Source: Peribacillus tepidiphilus
GTDB lineage: Bacteria; Bacillota; Bacilli; Bacillales; DSM-1321
NCBI RefSeq assembly: GCF_009466385.1
Contig: NZ_WIAQ01000004.1
Coordinates: 101,468-165,467, forward strand
Direction of reading: 5' to 3'
DNA length: 64,000 bases
Part shown: one piece after another, positions 48,708 to 57,292 of the stretch
Layout of the letters: each line of letters begins with the position of its first letter
Position numbering within the stretch: the stretch's first letter is position 1
The notes under the pieces: generated by a model
The model's input: only the letters and a program-made list of their open reading frames with translations
Database searches by the model: none
What the model was told of the DNA's origin: nothing
Translations under genes and position numbers: made by a program

Positions 48708-49020
48708 GGGATTGTCCAGAAAGTCAGTTTTCCTGACTTTCTGGAGCCTCTTTTTATCATTATATTTAAAAAATAAAGTTCTTTTCACATAGAATGATGT
48801 TTTTAGACTATAAAGTTTGCCCGTTGATTTCCGCTCCAGCAAATACAAAAAAGACATCAAAAACGCGAAAAACTGGACCTATCATGAGCAAGAGGATTGT
48901 TTTTTTTTGCCCGAATGGAAGAAAGGTTACGTTTAAAAAATACCAAAACAAAAGCAAGTGGAGAAAAATGGATCGTTTTTCTCTACTTGCTTAATTTTTA
49001 GGGACTTTTTAGACAACCCC
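48708..49020 (+). mobile_element. IS1182-like element, copy 4, short deletion derivative
   Basis: Left end GGGATTGTCCAGAAAGTC with its hairpin, the first 35 bases of the palindromic repeat (copy D, to GATTTCCGCTCCAG), then about 110 bases of the central transposase gene (KYKKDIKNAKNWTYHEQEDC, then after a frameshift PNGRKVTFKKYQNK), the AAGCAAGTGGAGAAAAATGG hairpin, and the right end GACTTTTTAGACAACCCC at 49020. Only 313 bases long with both ends, it has the structure of a MITE. It ends 6 bases from the ylbF stop. Confidence 0.75.
48804..48839 (+). repeat. Palindromic GC-rich repeat, copy D, truncated
   Basis: Only the left 36 bases (AGACTATAAAGTTTGCCCG through CCGCTCCAG) remain before the sequence switches to transposase-derived bases. 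Confidence 0.65.
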
Positions 49021-49026
49021 TAGATT

Positions 49027-49467
49027 TTATTTTGAGCAGCCACAGCTGCCTCCTGAACCGCAGCCGCCTCCACAGCCAGTATCGAAAAATGGATTTCCGG
49101 TAGGGACTTTAATATGAGGAGAAACCGCATGACCAATGATCTGACTAATTTCATCCAGTATTGTCTGCAGTGCCGTTTCAGCTTTTTTGAAGGCTGCAAT
49201 AGTGGGGTGTAGGTCCATCTCTCTTTTGGCCAGCCTTGTTTCCTCACTAACCTTTTTGTAATCGGGATGGTATTTTCCAAACCGCTGTACTTCTTCGTAT
49301 GCATCCTTTAATTTTACAAAGGCGGCGATTTTTCGTTGAGCTTCCATGTCGCTCTTCATTTTATATAAAGAAATAAAATAATCTTCTCCAATTTCTGATT
49401 CTAGAATACTTTTTGCCAATTCCTCGGCAGCATTTAATATTTCTACCCTTTCCAATGTAGCAAGCAT
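49027..49467 (-). CDS. ylbF: RicF (YlbF), component of the RicAFT complex
   Basis: 146 residues. YlbF/YmcA-type helical protein (IGEDYFISLYKMKSD, DAYEEVQRFGKYHPDYKKV, HPTIAAFKKAETALQTILDE), with the C-terminal cysteine-rich tail CGGGCGSGGSCGC, which contributes cluster ligands in the RicA-RicF-RicT complex. That complex carries Fe-S clusters, directs RNase Y to many transcripts, and is required for competence, biofilm and sporulation in B. subtilis. ATG 49467 lies nine bases after GGAGGTGA. Confidence 0.93.
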   Translation of the reverse strand: MLATLERVEILNAAEELAKSILESEIGEDYFISLYKMKSDMEAQRKIAAFVKLKDAYEEVQRFGKYHPDYKKVSEETRLAKREMDLHPTIAAFKKAETALQTILDEISQIIGHAVSPHIKVPTGNPFFDTGCGGGCGSGGSCGCSK

Positions 49468-49528
49468 GTAAAAGCTCACCTCCACCACTATTTTACCATA
49501 GGAAAATATCTGAAGCTAATATATGATC

Positions 49529-49960
49529 TTAAAGAGAGTTCTTGATATGTACAATAAACTCCTTTTTACTAATAAAATTCCTTTCCGTTCCATTGTATAA
49601 ATAAAGGGAAATTGTATGTTTCCCTTCAGATAAGCCTTTTACGATAAAAGCAGCTGTTCCAATTTCTTTTGATTTTTTTCCATCCACATACAATACAATA
49701 CTAGCCCTTGTTTTTCTTGAAGCTGATTGACTAAAGCTCATACCTTTTACAAAGCATTCGATAAACAGATCATTTCCTTTAACGAAATGCTGTACGTGCC
49801 ATTTATCAACCAAAGCATTCCCTGTTGTTTCTATTACATCCTGTCCGTAATAAACAACTGACTCCATAGGGATTATTTTGTTTTCAGGTTCTGGGATTTT
49901 TTTTTGACATCCAAACAGCATGATGATGGAAGCGGAGAAAGCAACAATCATTTTCTTCAT
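49529..49960 (-). CDS. Small lipoprotein, unknown function
   Basis: 143 residues from ATG 49960 with AAAGGAGG upstream. Signal peptide MKKMIVAFSASIIMLFGC with lipobox LFGC (Cys18), so it is processed by Lgt and LspA. The mature part is beta-rich (FVKGNDLFIECFVKGMSF, RASIVLYVDGKK, GLSEGKHTISLYLYNGTE), which suggests an immunoglobulin-like or PCYCGC-free periplasmic-type domain; no family is recognised with certainty. It lies between ylbF and ylbE. Confidence 0.8.
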   Translation of the reverse strand: MKKMIVAFSASIIMLFGCQKKIPEPENKIIPMESVVYYGQDVIETTGNALVDKWHVQHFVKGNDLFIECFVKGMSFSQSASRKTRASIVLYVDGKKSKEIGTAAFIVKGLSEGKHTISLYLYNGTERNFISKKEFIVHIKNSL

Positions 49961-50015
49961 AAAAAAACCTCCTTTTGCCCTTATAGTTAGCAAAAAGAGG
50001 GGTTTTCATGTACCT

Positions 50016-50258
50016 TTATTGCCCTGTTGAATTCATTGCTTGAAACATATTCATCATCAGAGATGCCATCTGGACTCCATCAGATAGCTTGGAAACGTGA
50101 TGAGGAATCGATTTTTTAAAAAAGTATTTAGCTTCTGTTTCCATTTTTTCAAGCTCTTGTGGATTTCTCGATAATCGACGATACCAGATCGGTTGGGTTC
50201 TGATATATTTTTTCAAATCTTCGTTCCCTTGTATGACTTTATAAATATCTTGTCTCAA
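50016..50258 (-). CDS. ylbE: YlbE-like family protein
   Basis: 80-residue protein with the family pattern IYKVIQGNEDLKKYIRTQPI, WYRRLSRNPQELEKMETEAK and PHHVSKLSDGVQMASLMMNM. The function is unknown. Start is TTG with AGGATGATAGGG upstream. It is directly after ylbD (20 bases) in the same orientation. Confidence 0.88.
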   Translation of the reverse strand: MRQDIYKVIQGNEDLKKYIRTQPIWYRRLSRNPQELEKMETEAKYFFKKSIPHHVSKLSDGVQMASLMMNMFQAMNSTGQ

Positions 50259-50278
50259 ACCCTATCATCCTTTCTTTG

Positions 50279-50686
50279 TTAATCCTTACGAATAGCAAAT
50301 GGATGAGACTCTCTTTTGTTTTCTTCTTTATGGTTTACGTCTGATTTCTGAAATTGAGAAATGACACCAGAAATTGCTCCAAGGGCTTGATTTAAATTGG
50401 AGATGTGCTGTTGAATTGTATTCATATCCATTGTCTTTAATGAACCTAATATGTTTGAAATCATGTCACTTTTATCATCTTTTTTTTCTGTTTCGGGTTG
50501 ATCTTCCTTGCTAGCAGAAACCTCTGGATAACCTCTCCATCTTTCATTGTCTTCTCCGAGCATATACCACTCTTCAAACAATTCTTGCCATGTACTCTTC
50601 CCTCTTCTTACTTCTGAAACCAATGAAGGATGCTTTTTAACAAATGCTTTAAATTCTTCAACAGATGCTCGTCTTCTGTCAGCCAT
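50279..50686 (-). CDS. ylbD: Putative coat protein YlbD
   Basis: 135 residues. The family (YlbD_coat) is identified by EEFKAFVKKHPSLVSEVRRGK and WQELFEEWYMLGEDNERWRGY. The middle is low-complexity and charged, and the C-terminal part (NILGSLKTMDMNTIQQHISN, GVISQFQKSD) is helical. B. subtilis YlbD was assigned to the spore coat. It is transcribed with ylbE. Confidence 0.88.
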   Translation of the reverse strand: MADRRRASVEEFKAFVKKHPSLVSEVRRGKSTWQELFEEWYMLGEDNERWRGYPEVSASKEDQPETEKKDDKSDMISNILGSLKTMDMNTIQQHISNLNQALGAISGVISQFQKSDVNHKEENKRESHPFAIRKD

Positions 50687-50853
50687 TTCCCTTCACTCCT
50701 ATCAAAGACTTTCGCCTATTTCAGAATATGCAGCTGAAAAATAGTTGTGACAGAAAGAAAATAAAGATTTTTGAAATTTTAAAATACTTTGACGAGTCTG
50801 ATATTTTATTTCTATAATAAAAATGGATATAAACAATTTTAGGAAGTGATATA

Positions 50854-51336
50854 GTGCAAAAAGCATCGTTACAAGAAATACAGGATTTATTAATAAATCT
50901 GCCAAATGAAGATATCGAAATCATCCAAAACGTTGTAAAAAAGCTGGTCCTTAACAAAGACAATAAAAATACTTATATTCATAAAATCCTTGGTCTGGAA
51001 AAAGAATGGAGAAATGATACCCTGATCATGAGGATGCCAATCACTCCTTTATCCCATAATACCTTGGGTGCTGTTCATGGGGGAATTATTGCAACCTTGC
51101 TCGATACTACGATGGGTACTCATGCAAACTCTTCCATTTTACCAGAGCAGGCTACTGTCACAGTGGACCTCCAAATTCGTTATTTAAAAGTTGCCAACGG
51201 AAAAGAACTAACCTGTAAAAGTAGAATCATTCAAAAAGGAAAAAATATTGTAGTAACCGAAGGAAAAGTCTTAAAAGAAGATGGAAAGGTATGTGCCATT
51301 GCAACGGGTAGTTTTTTTATTATTCCAAAAAAATAA
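50854..51336 (+). CDS. PaaI-family hotdog thioesterase
   Basis: 160 residues: a helical N-terminal extension (about 1-45), then a single hotdog domain. Its family signature is VHGGIIATLLDTTMGTHANS (about 74-92), followed by TVTVDLQIRYLKVANGKEL and VTEGKVLKEDGKVCAIATGSF. The family hydrolyses acyl-CoA thioesters, and the substrate here is unknown. Start is GTG at 50854 with GGAAGTG upstream. It is divergent from ylbD. Confidence 0.88.
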   Translation: MQKASLQEIQDLLINLPNEDIEIIQNVVKKLVLNKDNKNTYIHKILGLEKEWRNDTLIMRMPITPLSHNTLGAVHGGIIATLLDTTMGTHANSSILPEQATVTVDLQIRYLKVANGKELTCKSRIIQKGKNIVVTEGKVLKEDGKVCAIATGSFFIIPKK

Positions 51337-51354
51337 TAACAAGAGGTGATCAAG

Positions 51355-51411
51355 TTGGTAACAGCTATTGTTATCCAAAGAATTGAAAGAGCAAAAAGAA
51401 AAGTGGCTTAA
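51355..51411 (+). CDS. Possible 18-residue small protein
   Basis: A TTG lies six bases after AGAGGTGA and opens a frame MVTAIVIQRIERAKRKVA, ending in TAA. The peptide has a hydrophobic start and basic C-terminal half. It follows the thioesterase by 18 bases and precedes the shared terminator. The good ribosome site is the only support. Confidence 0.25.
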   Translation: MVTAIVIQRIERAKRKVA

Positions 51412-51434
51412 GGCAGGTCTTGTAAATTGAATAA

Positions 51435-51473
51435 GGCTCAAAAAATCAAACCACTTTGTCGATTTTTTGAGCC
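51435..51473. terminator. Bidirectional terminator between the thioesterase gene and ylbC
   Basis: GGCTCAAAAAATC (51435-51447) pairs perfectly with GATTTTTTGAGCC (51461-51473); the runs of A and T within the stem allow use on both strands. Confidence 0.8.
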
Positions 51474-51501
51474 ATTAAAAAAATAATATATATAATTGCT
51501 T

Positions 51502-52575
51502 TTACTGCCTAATAAAATTCTGAGTATAGTATTTATTATATACTCCAACACCAAGATGAGTAAAATCATGATTCAACATTGCCTCGCGATGACCGACACT
51601 ATTAAGCCAACCTGCAACAGCTGCAATTCCATCTACGTAATGAGCAGCAATATTTTCTCCTGCCATCTCATACTGTACATCCGCCTTTTTAAGCCTATCT
51701 GCCAATTCTCCTTCATTTGGTGAAGTATGAGAGAAATAATTTTCCTCAAACATCTCATTACTGTGCGAAAAAGCTACCTCCGCCAATTTCTCATCCCAGA
51801 GAAGAGGCTCCAATTCATATCTTTTTCTAAGGACATTCGTAATATCAAATATTTGTTTCTCATCTCCTGCTTGAACAGCTGCCCATTCATTCTCGGTTAA
51901 CATAACGTCCTCAGCAAGCTTCCCGCGATAAGTAAGTTCATATGGCCTATGCTTTACTAATGTTTCTTCGTTGCTAAAGCGAATGCTTGAAATCTTTCCA
52001 GTATATTTATCCAAATATATCTGAGCAAAAACATTACCTAATTTAACAAGCGGACGCATATGCAAGTCATCTTCAGACAATTCAAAACGATAGGAACTGC
52101 CATTCCACTCTATATCGACAGCAGTTTCCAAAAAGTTCTTCTTATAAATCTCTTCCACTGATTGGCCGATTGAAAAAGGATACAGATTCAATTTTTCTCC
52201 TAATCCATAAACGGATACGATTTTCCCATTTTGAACTGCCGCCTGGAAATAATAATCATCTTTTTGGTTGTACACCCACCAAGTATATCCATAGGAAGAA
52301 GGATCCATTCTAGAGGGCTTCCCGTACAATTTAATAAGCTCATTCGTTTTTTTTCCTATTAAAGTTCCTAAACCTTCCGTTATTGTAACGGCTTGTCCAT
52401 CCTGATTCTGATTATTACTTTGTTTGGATGACTCTAAGGCTGAATCCCAATTCTTTGTCCGAACTGAGCTATCTTGAATTAGCGGACCGTCCTCTTTATT
52501 GCTGCCTATATTTAAATAGATACCTACTACAAACAAAAGTGCAGCTAGAAATAAAATTTTGCTGAGTGCCTTCAG
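51502..52575 (-). CDS. ylbC: CAP-domain extracytoplasmic protein YlbC
   Basis: About 357 residues. A hydrophobic N-terminal segment (LSKILFLAALLFVVGIYLN), a CAP-associated domain (about 75-210: GTLIGKKTNELIKLYGKPSR, YGYTWWVYNQ), and a C-terminal CAP/SCP domain with VAFSHSNEMFEENYFSHTSP, AGENIAAHY and AMLNHDFTHLGVGVY. No usual start codon precedes the hydrophobic segment. The ribosome site GGGGGGAG is four bases before CTG at 52575, and the only other candidate, TTG at 52536, would cut the hydrophobic segment. I therefore favour CTG. Confidence 0.85.
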   Translation of the reverse strand: MKALSKILFLAALLFVVGIYLNIGSNKEDGPLIQDSSVRTKNWDSALESSKQSNNQNQDGQAVTITEGLGTLIGKKTNELIKLYGKPSRMDPSSYGYTWWVYNQKDDYYFQAAVQNGKIVSVYGLGEKLNLYPFSIGQSVEEIYKKNFLETAVDIEWNGSSYRFELSEDDLHMRPLVKLGNVFAQIYLDKYTGKISSIRFSNEETLVKHRPYELTYRGKLAEDVMLTENEWAAVQAGDEKQIFDITNVLRKRYELEPLLWDEKLAEVAFSHSNEMFEENYFSHTSPNEGELADRLKKADVQYEMAGENIAAHYVDGIAAVAGWLNSVGHREAMLNHDFTHLGVGVYNKYYTQNFIRQ

Positions 52576-52875
52576 AGTACTCCCCCCAAGCCTTTATTAT
52601 ATAATTTTAATAATATTATAACACTGTTCAGGTAGTTATTAATAGATATCTAATTCAATGAAAAGTCAATAATAAATCTATTGAAAGCATTGTCATTTTT
52701 GTGAATAGTTAAAAACTATCATGCTTGTCATTGCAACTTGATTGGATTCGTAATATTATTAAACAAGAGGAAAATTTACAAAAGCTTTGCATCACTGGAA
52801 ATCATACCTTTGAATACATAGCAAGCTACAATTGAAATCTATTTTCCACCCAAAAGATTGTTATAGGAGGGAATA
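52576..52875. other. ylbC-yugN divergent intergenic region
   Basis: 300 bases, very AT-rich, between divergent genes. It must hold a promoter on each strand, but I see no pair of boxes good enough to report, and no open frame with a ribosome site. Confidence 0.3.
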
Positions 52876-52878
52876 TTG

Positions 52879-53241
52879 GTGAGATTTGAAAACACAGGTC
52901 TTGAAAAAATGAAAGCGGATTTAAACCGTCTTGATGAAGTAATGAGCGAACACGGACTGATTCGTGCAGAACAATGGGATTATGAAAGAGTAAACTATGA
53001 CAGAAAATTTGAACTAAAAGAAGGCGTTTTCTATCTCCGTGTTCAAGGATATGCCGTAGAAGGAGACGTAGGAGCACATAGAGCGGTTATTCAATTAATG
53101 ATTCCTCTTCTTGGCAAGCACTACTATCCACATGGTGTAGAGTATGGAGAAGGAGAAAACTTCCCTGCTAGTCTCGTAAAAAAATGCGAGCAAATCTTGG
53201 CTGATGTTAAAGCAGATATTGAAAAATTTGCCACCGTCTAA
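52879..53241 (+). CDS. YugN-family protein
   Basis: About 120 residues. Closely matches B. subtilis YugN: RFENTGLEKMKADLNRLDEV, EQWDYERVNYDRKFELKEG, YLRVQGYAVEGDVGAHRAVI and KHYYPHGVEYGEGENFP. The function is unknown. The start is GTG 52879, or TTG one codon before; both lie in range of GGAGG. In B. subtilis yugN is at a different place, so the location here is not the usual one for that species. Confidence 0.85.
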   Translation: MRFENTGLEKMKADLNRLDEVMSEHGLIRAEQWDYERVNYDRKFELKEGVFYLRVQGYAVEGDVGAHRAVIQLMIPLLGKHYYPHGVEYGEGENFPASLVKKCEQILADVKADIEKFATV

Positions 53242-53251
53242 GTCTTTTTAA

Positions 53252-53280
53252 AACGCATGAAGCTATTCATGCGTTTTTCT
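53252..53280 (+). terminator. Terminator after the yugN-like gene
   Basis: ACGCATGAA/TTCATGCGT with a 4-5-base loop, followed by TTTTT. Confidence 0.85.
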
Positions 53281-53480
53281 ATTAGAGTTCTGATCAGTTT
53301 TGCAACATGAAAAGGATTCTCTCAAATTTGTGATACAGTTGTCAAATTAACCGACTCCTGTTTTTTAGTTAGAAGTCATTGTTATATTTAATCTGTAATT
53401 TAATGATTGATTTAATGTACATTTTGTCCATGTGCTGGATTAAAAAGTTCATTTTGCTTTCGATAGAAAGGAGCGTCACC

Positions 53481-54539
53481 TTGTCTGGTCTTCTTACAAA
53501 AAAAATACTTAAACTCGCTACTGTGATAACCCTCACGATTATGGTGGGATTTTTCATTTTACCAGTTTCCGTACCGTTGCTTGCTGCCTTTATTACAGCA
53601 TTATTATTGGAACCTTTGGCCAAAGTCCTTCAAAAAAGAACTCAAATGAAACATCAGCTTTCTGTAACGATTATTTTTATCCTTTTTGTGGCATTTATCG
53701 GAATCTCAAGCTTTTTTCTAACCACAAAAGTGATCACTGAAGCAGTAAACTTTGTTCAAAATGCACCTGATTATGTTAATGAAGTGAATAAAGCCTGGCT
53801 TAAATATGAAAAGGATTTAATTCATGCTTCTGAAGAATTGCCGGATTATATTGTCATCGAAATCAGTACCCAGATCCAGAAAACATTCGACCGAATTAAG
53901 AATGATGTTGCCAGTTCCATTAACATTCAAAGTGTTACAAAGATCATGAAAGAAATCCCAAACTATTTAGTGAGCTTTTTAGTTTACCTGATAGCCCTAT
54001 TTTTGTTCTTGCTTGACTTACCAAGATTGAGAGTACGATTTTATAATCATTTAACAGAAAAAACAGCAGATAAAGTGAACTTTATGTCTTCCCGTCTTTC
54101 CTATGTTGTTTTTGGATTTTTAAAAGCTCAATTTCTTGTGAGTGTTTTGATTTTTATCAGCTCGCTGATTGGACTGCTGTTAATAAAACCAGAAGTTGCA
54201 CTCGTAATGTCTATTATCATTTGGGTTATCGATTTTATTCCAATCATTGGATCTATCGTAATACTAGGTCCATGGGCACTTTTTCATCTTATCACAGGTG
54301 ATATAACATTAGGAACACAGCTATCCGTACTGGCAGCCGTCCTTCTAATCATCCGCAGAACTGTTGAACCGAAAGTGATGGGAAGCCATATTGGCCTATC
54401 CCCTTTATCTACACTAGTTGCCATGTATCTAGGTTTAAAACTCTTTGGCATTCTAGGATTCATTATTGGACCGCTTTTGCTAATTGCCTTTAATTCAGCA
54501 AGAGAAGCTGGGATTATTAGGTTTCAATTTAAACTCTAA
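53481..54539 (+). CDS. AI-2E family transporter-type membrane protein
   Basis: 352 residues with eight membrane segments in the TqsA/YdbI-type pattern: PVSVPLLAAFITALLLEPLA, a large extracytoplasmic helical loop (about 95-165), VLIFISSLIGLLLIKPE, the conserved IWVIDFIPIIGSIVILGPWA, and VEPKVMGSHIGLSPLSTLVA. The family contains exporters and Na+/H+-type antiporters, so the cargo cannot be named. TTG 53481 lies seven bases after AAAGGAG; the longer upstream frame is not supported. Confidence 0.88.
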   Translation: MSGLLTKKILKLATVITLTIMVGFFILPVSVPLLAAFITALLLEPLAKVLQKRTQMKHQLSVTIIFILFVAFIGISSFFLTTKVITEAVNFVQNAPDYVNEVNKAWLKYEKDLIHASEELPDYIVIEISTQIQKTFDRIKNDVASSINIQSVTKIMKEIPNYLVSFLVYLIALFLFLLDLPRLRVRFYNHLTEKTADKVNFMSSRLSYVVFGFLKAQFLVSVLIFISSLIGLLLIKPEVALVMSIIIWVIDFIPIIGSIVILGPWALFHLITGDITLGTQLSVLAAVLLIIRRTVEPKVMGSHIGLSPLSTLVAMYLGLKLFGILGFIIGPLLLIAFNSAREAGIIRFQFKL

Positions 54540-54551
54540 TAAGGAAAAAAG

Positions 54552-54597
54552 TGGATATCCCAAAATGTTATAAATGAATGACAATTTGGGACATCCT
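54552..54597. terminator. Hairpin between the AI-2E-type gene and the GNAT-like gene
   Basis: GGATATCCCAAAATGT pairs imperfectly with ACAATTTGGGACATCC. No good T-run follows, so the role as a shared terminator is likely but not certain. Confidence 0.45.
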
Positions 54598-54613
54598 CAT
54601 TATATTATTGATA

Positions 54614-55129
54614 TTATCCATCATCAGGCTCCAATTCCCAAATTAAATACGGATCCTCCCTTTTCTTCAATTTAAAACCGATTTGTCTTAAAATATGGAT
54701 TCTGAACGTTTGGGACATTAAGGTTTCTGTTCGGATCCTTGTCATTTTTCCTGATAGTTGTTTTAGTACAAATCTAATATATAAATAGATGCATTCTTTG
54801 AAATACACTTTCTCATCCTTTTCATTTAGAAAATAAAGTTCTAAAAAACCAGTTTCTTGATATTCTGTTTTCATATAAAGGATGATATCTCCTACCATTC
54901 TTTTTTCCAGCAAATCAGCCGTGATCCACAAATGCAATGAATCATCTTTGTTCTCTAAAAACTCCAAATACAAAGGAAGAAAACTTCTGAATCGATAGGA
55001 GGGCCATTCATGAGGGATTGTAATAGGGGACCTTGATGTAAGTTCATTTCGAAATAATAAAATAGACTTTGCCATTTCACTTGAGCAGGACATAATGATG
55101 ATTTTTTCCGTCTTAAAATCCTTCAACAT
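54614..55129 (-). CDS. GNAT-like acetyltransferase domain protein
   Basis: 171 residues. The overall arrangement fits an RimJ-type GNAT fold: IIIMSCSSEMAKSILLFRNE, HLWITADLLEKRMVGDIILY, TGFLELYFLNEKDEKVYFKE and a C-terminal RIHILRQIGFKLKKRED (the usual N...LRK-GF block). The acetyl-CoA loop Q/RxxGxG/A is not recognisable: the position holds DEKVYFKE. The protein may not be an active acetyltransferase. The start ATG 55129 follows GGGGGCGGGA. Confidence 0.65.
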   Translation of the reverse strand: MLKDFKTEKIIIMSCSSEMAKSILLFRNELTSRSPITIPHEWPSYRFRSFLPLYLEFLENKDDSLHLWITADLLEKRMVGDIILYMKTEYQETGFLELYFLNEKDEKVYFKECIYLYIRFVLKQLSGKMTRIRTETLMSQTFRIHILRQIGFKLKKREDPYLIWELEPDDG

Positions 55130-55210
55130 TCCCGCCCCCTTTATTTTTTTGAGAAATACGTATTCTGTCAGTTTGATTATGATCTTCAAACACGTTACCC
55201 AAAATAAAAA

Positions 55211-55243
55211 AAGATTCTGCCTTATATTCTATTCAGCAGAATC
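55211..55243 (-). terminator. Terminator after the DUF420 gene
   Basis: AGATTCTGC/GCAGAATCT (55211-55219 with 55235-55243), followed on the minus strand by TTTTTTTATTTT. Confidence 0.9.
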
Positions 55244-55266
55244 TACACTTCATTCCTATATTTTAT

Positions 55267-55728
55267 TTAGAATCCCAAGATCGCTTTTATTACGGATGTT
55301 GTTTCTCCGCCTTCATAAAATACGTAAAGCAATAAGTAGACCGCAACACCAGTAATTGCTGTGAAAAACCAAATGATGCTTGTCACAGGACCGATTTTTC
55401 TATGTCTACTTAGATTTTTTTTGTAGCCTGACCAAAGTGTAATAATTCCCATTACAGCACCAATGGTAGCTAACGAAATATGAAAAATTAAGAAAATGGT
55501 GTAATAGATTTTGATGTTTTCTGGACCACCAAAAGCAGTGTTACCAATAAATATGGTTCTTGAAGCGTAAATTAAAAAAAAGATGACAGCGAAAACTGCT
55601 GCAAGCATCATTGTTTTTTGATGTGTCTCAATTTTTCTTTGTTTAATTTGAGCCCAGCCGATTGCAACAGTAATGGCACTTAAAACAATAAAGCTAGTAC
55701 TAATTGTAGGTAAAATTGGCACCGACAT
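55267..55728 (-). CDS. DUF420 membrane protein (YozB/CtaM-like)
   Basis: 153 residues, four or five membrane segments. Family histidines are seen in ETHQKTMM, FLIFHISLATIG and LSRHRKIG. DUF420 proteins are found with heme-copper oxidase genes; in Staphylococcus aureus the member CtaM is needed for aa3-type oxidase function. The position directly after ctaG supports a role in maturation of cytochrome caa3. In B. subtilis the homologue yozB is elsewhere. Confidence 0.85.
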   Translation of the reverse strand: MSVPILPTISTSFIVLSAITVAIGWAQIKQRKIETHQKTMMLAAVFAVIFFLIYASRTIFIGNTAFGGPENIKIYYTIFLIFHISLATIGAVMGIITLWSGYKKNLSRHRKIGPVTSIIWFFTAITGVAVYLLLYVFYEGGETTSVIKAILGF

Positions 55729-55845
55729 TTAACTCATAACGTCCTCTCTATTATGTATTCATTCGTATCCATTGTATTCGAGTAATCATGAAAATTCAAT
55801 ATCATTATCCCATGAAAAGCCAAAGCAGTTCTCCACCCAAAAAAA

Positions 55846-55872
55846 GAAGCAATTCCTCCGAGAGATTGCTTC
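55846..55872 (-). terminator. Terminator after ctaG
   Basis: GAAGCAAT/ATTGCTTC stem (55872-55865 with 55853-55846), followed on the minus strand by TTTTTTTGGG. Confidence 0.85.
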
Positions 55873-55896
55873 AGTCTATAATTGCTCCCAAAATTG

Positions 55897-56802
55897 TTAT
55901 TCTACTGATTGGAGATCAGGAATCGGATCAATTTTTTCAGCATCAGCATTTTCTTTTCGATACCACTCATAGAAGATTTGTGCCAGAACCGTTCCATATA
56001 CGATTTCTTGAATAATTTTCATTAATACTCCACCAAGTTGCTGATCTTCTAATAAAGGTAGCCAATTAAACATTTCAGGCCCACTTAATGACAGACCTGA
56101 TAAAGCGGATGTCGGTACACACAACTCTAAAGCCTGAGCCCAAGCGCGGGGATCGGAAAAAGTCGCATACATCGGATTATCGGCGAAAATGATTAACGCA
56201 CATGCTGGTGTCAATAGTACACCGTTCGCAAAAATATACCCAATTCGTTTGATTCCATATAAATATTGATATTCTTGTAAGTGATTCACCAATGGCCACC
56301 ACATAAAAATGGCTGAAATGAATAATATTGTAGTATAAGTAGCATGCAACACCATATCTACCTTTATCACATCAAATATTAATGGAATATGGTAGAAAGA
56401 AAATAATCCATTAAATACTACTAATGCAATGAGTGGTTTTGTGAAAAAATGAAATACTCCACCAACCAGTCTTATTTCCAACAGCTTTCTCCACATCCAA
56501 TGCGGTAAGGAGGCTATCAACATAGGAGGGATCACCAAATACAAAAATGCCATTTGTGTCATATGAGCACTAAACATAATATGGCTGAGCAAATCAAGTG
56601 GTGAACCTTTAATGACATATAATAGAACAATCGTCGAAACAAAAAGGATGCCTTGCTTCTTAGTCAACGCTTCTGCTTCAGACGATAATTGATCTTTATA
56701 TTTTGTAACTGCTAGAAAAAATAATAACGTAACAATTGTTAATACAACAAAAAAATAAGGGCTCCACATTGCACGAAAACCGAACATTTCGAGTGACAGC
56801 AT
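55897..56802 (-). CDS. ctaG: Cytochrome caa3 oxidase assembly factor CtaG
   Basis: 301 residues, seven membrane segments. Family blocks are LLSHIMFSAHMTQMAFLYLV, PLIALVVFNGLFSFYHIP, FMWWPLVNH and QQLGGVLMKIIQEIVYGTVL. It is needed for copper-dependent formation of active cytochrome caa3 in B. subtilis and is unrelated to the other CtaG (Cox11). Start ATG 56802. It is separated from ctaF by a terminator, so part of its expression may come from read-through. Confidence 0.94.
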   Translation of the reverse strand: MLSLEMFGFRAMWSPYFFVVLTIVTLLFFLAVTKYKDQLSSEAEALTKKQGILFVSTIVLLYVIKGSPLDLLSHIMFSAHMTQMAFLYLVIPPMLIASLPHWMWRKLLEIRLVGGVFHFFTKPLIALVVFNGLFSFYHIPLIFDVIKVDMVLHATYTTILFISAIFMWWPLVNHLQEYQYLYGIKRIGYIFANGVLLTPACALIIFADNPMYATFSDPRAWAQALELCVPTSALSGLSLSGPEMFNWLPLLEDQQLGGVLMKIIQEIVYGTVLAQIFYEWYRKENADAEKIDPIPDLQSVE

Positions 56803-56914
56803 TTTTTTCACCTCTGCTTTACAAATCCTATTAATACCATTATACAGGACAAGTAAGATTCTACCAAACAACAGGAATTACCAATTATATTATGTAAAAT
56901 TTTCATTGTAAAAG

Positions 56915-56945
56915 AAAAATCGGCCTAATGAAAAAGCCGATTTTT
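56915..56945 (-). terminator. Terminator after ctaF
   Basis: AAAAATCGGC/GCCGATTTTT stem with an 11-base loop, followed by CTTTT on the minus strand. Confidence 0.85.
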
Positions 56946-56952
56946 CCCGATA

Positions 56953-57288
56953 TTAAATCCAAACGATTGTAACGAACGTTAGAACCGTAATAAGACCAAC
57001 AAGTAGACCAGAATATAGGAATAACGCTGGTGCTTCATGACCCTTATGACTCATATGCATAAAGTAGTAAAGCTGGAAGATTACTTGAACAGCCGCTAAC
57101 AATACGATGAAAGGAACAGTAAACCAGTGAGAAAAACCTTCATAACCCACTGCAACAAAAGCTACTAGCGTTAAGAATATCATCAAGCTGAAGGAGATTA
57201 CTTGATATCTCATATCTTCAGCATTCTTTTTACGGCGGTACTCAAGGTCGATTTTCGGGTTCGCTGAATTTACATGGTTATTTTCCAT
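56953..57288 (-). CDS. ctaF: Cytochrome c oxidase subunit IVB
   Basis: 111-residue subunit with three membrane segments (about 28-49, 54-74, 88-108) of the bacterial COX4 family: FIVLLAAVQVIFQLYYFMHM and ALFLYSGLLVGLITVLTFV. It lies 4 bases after ctaE and is the last gene before an intra-operon terminator. Confidence 0.95.
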   Translation of the reverse strand: MENNHVNSANPKIDLEYRRKKNAEDMRYQVISFSLMIFLTLVAFVAVGYEGFSHWFTVPFIVLLAAVQVIFQLYYFMHMSHKGHEAPALFLYSGLLVGLITVLTFVTIVWI

Positions 57289-57292
57289 CAGT

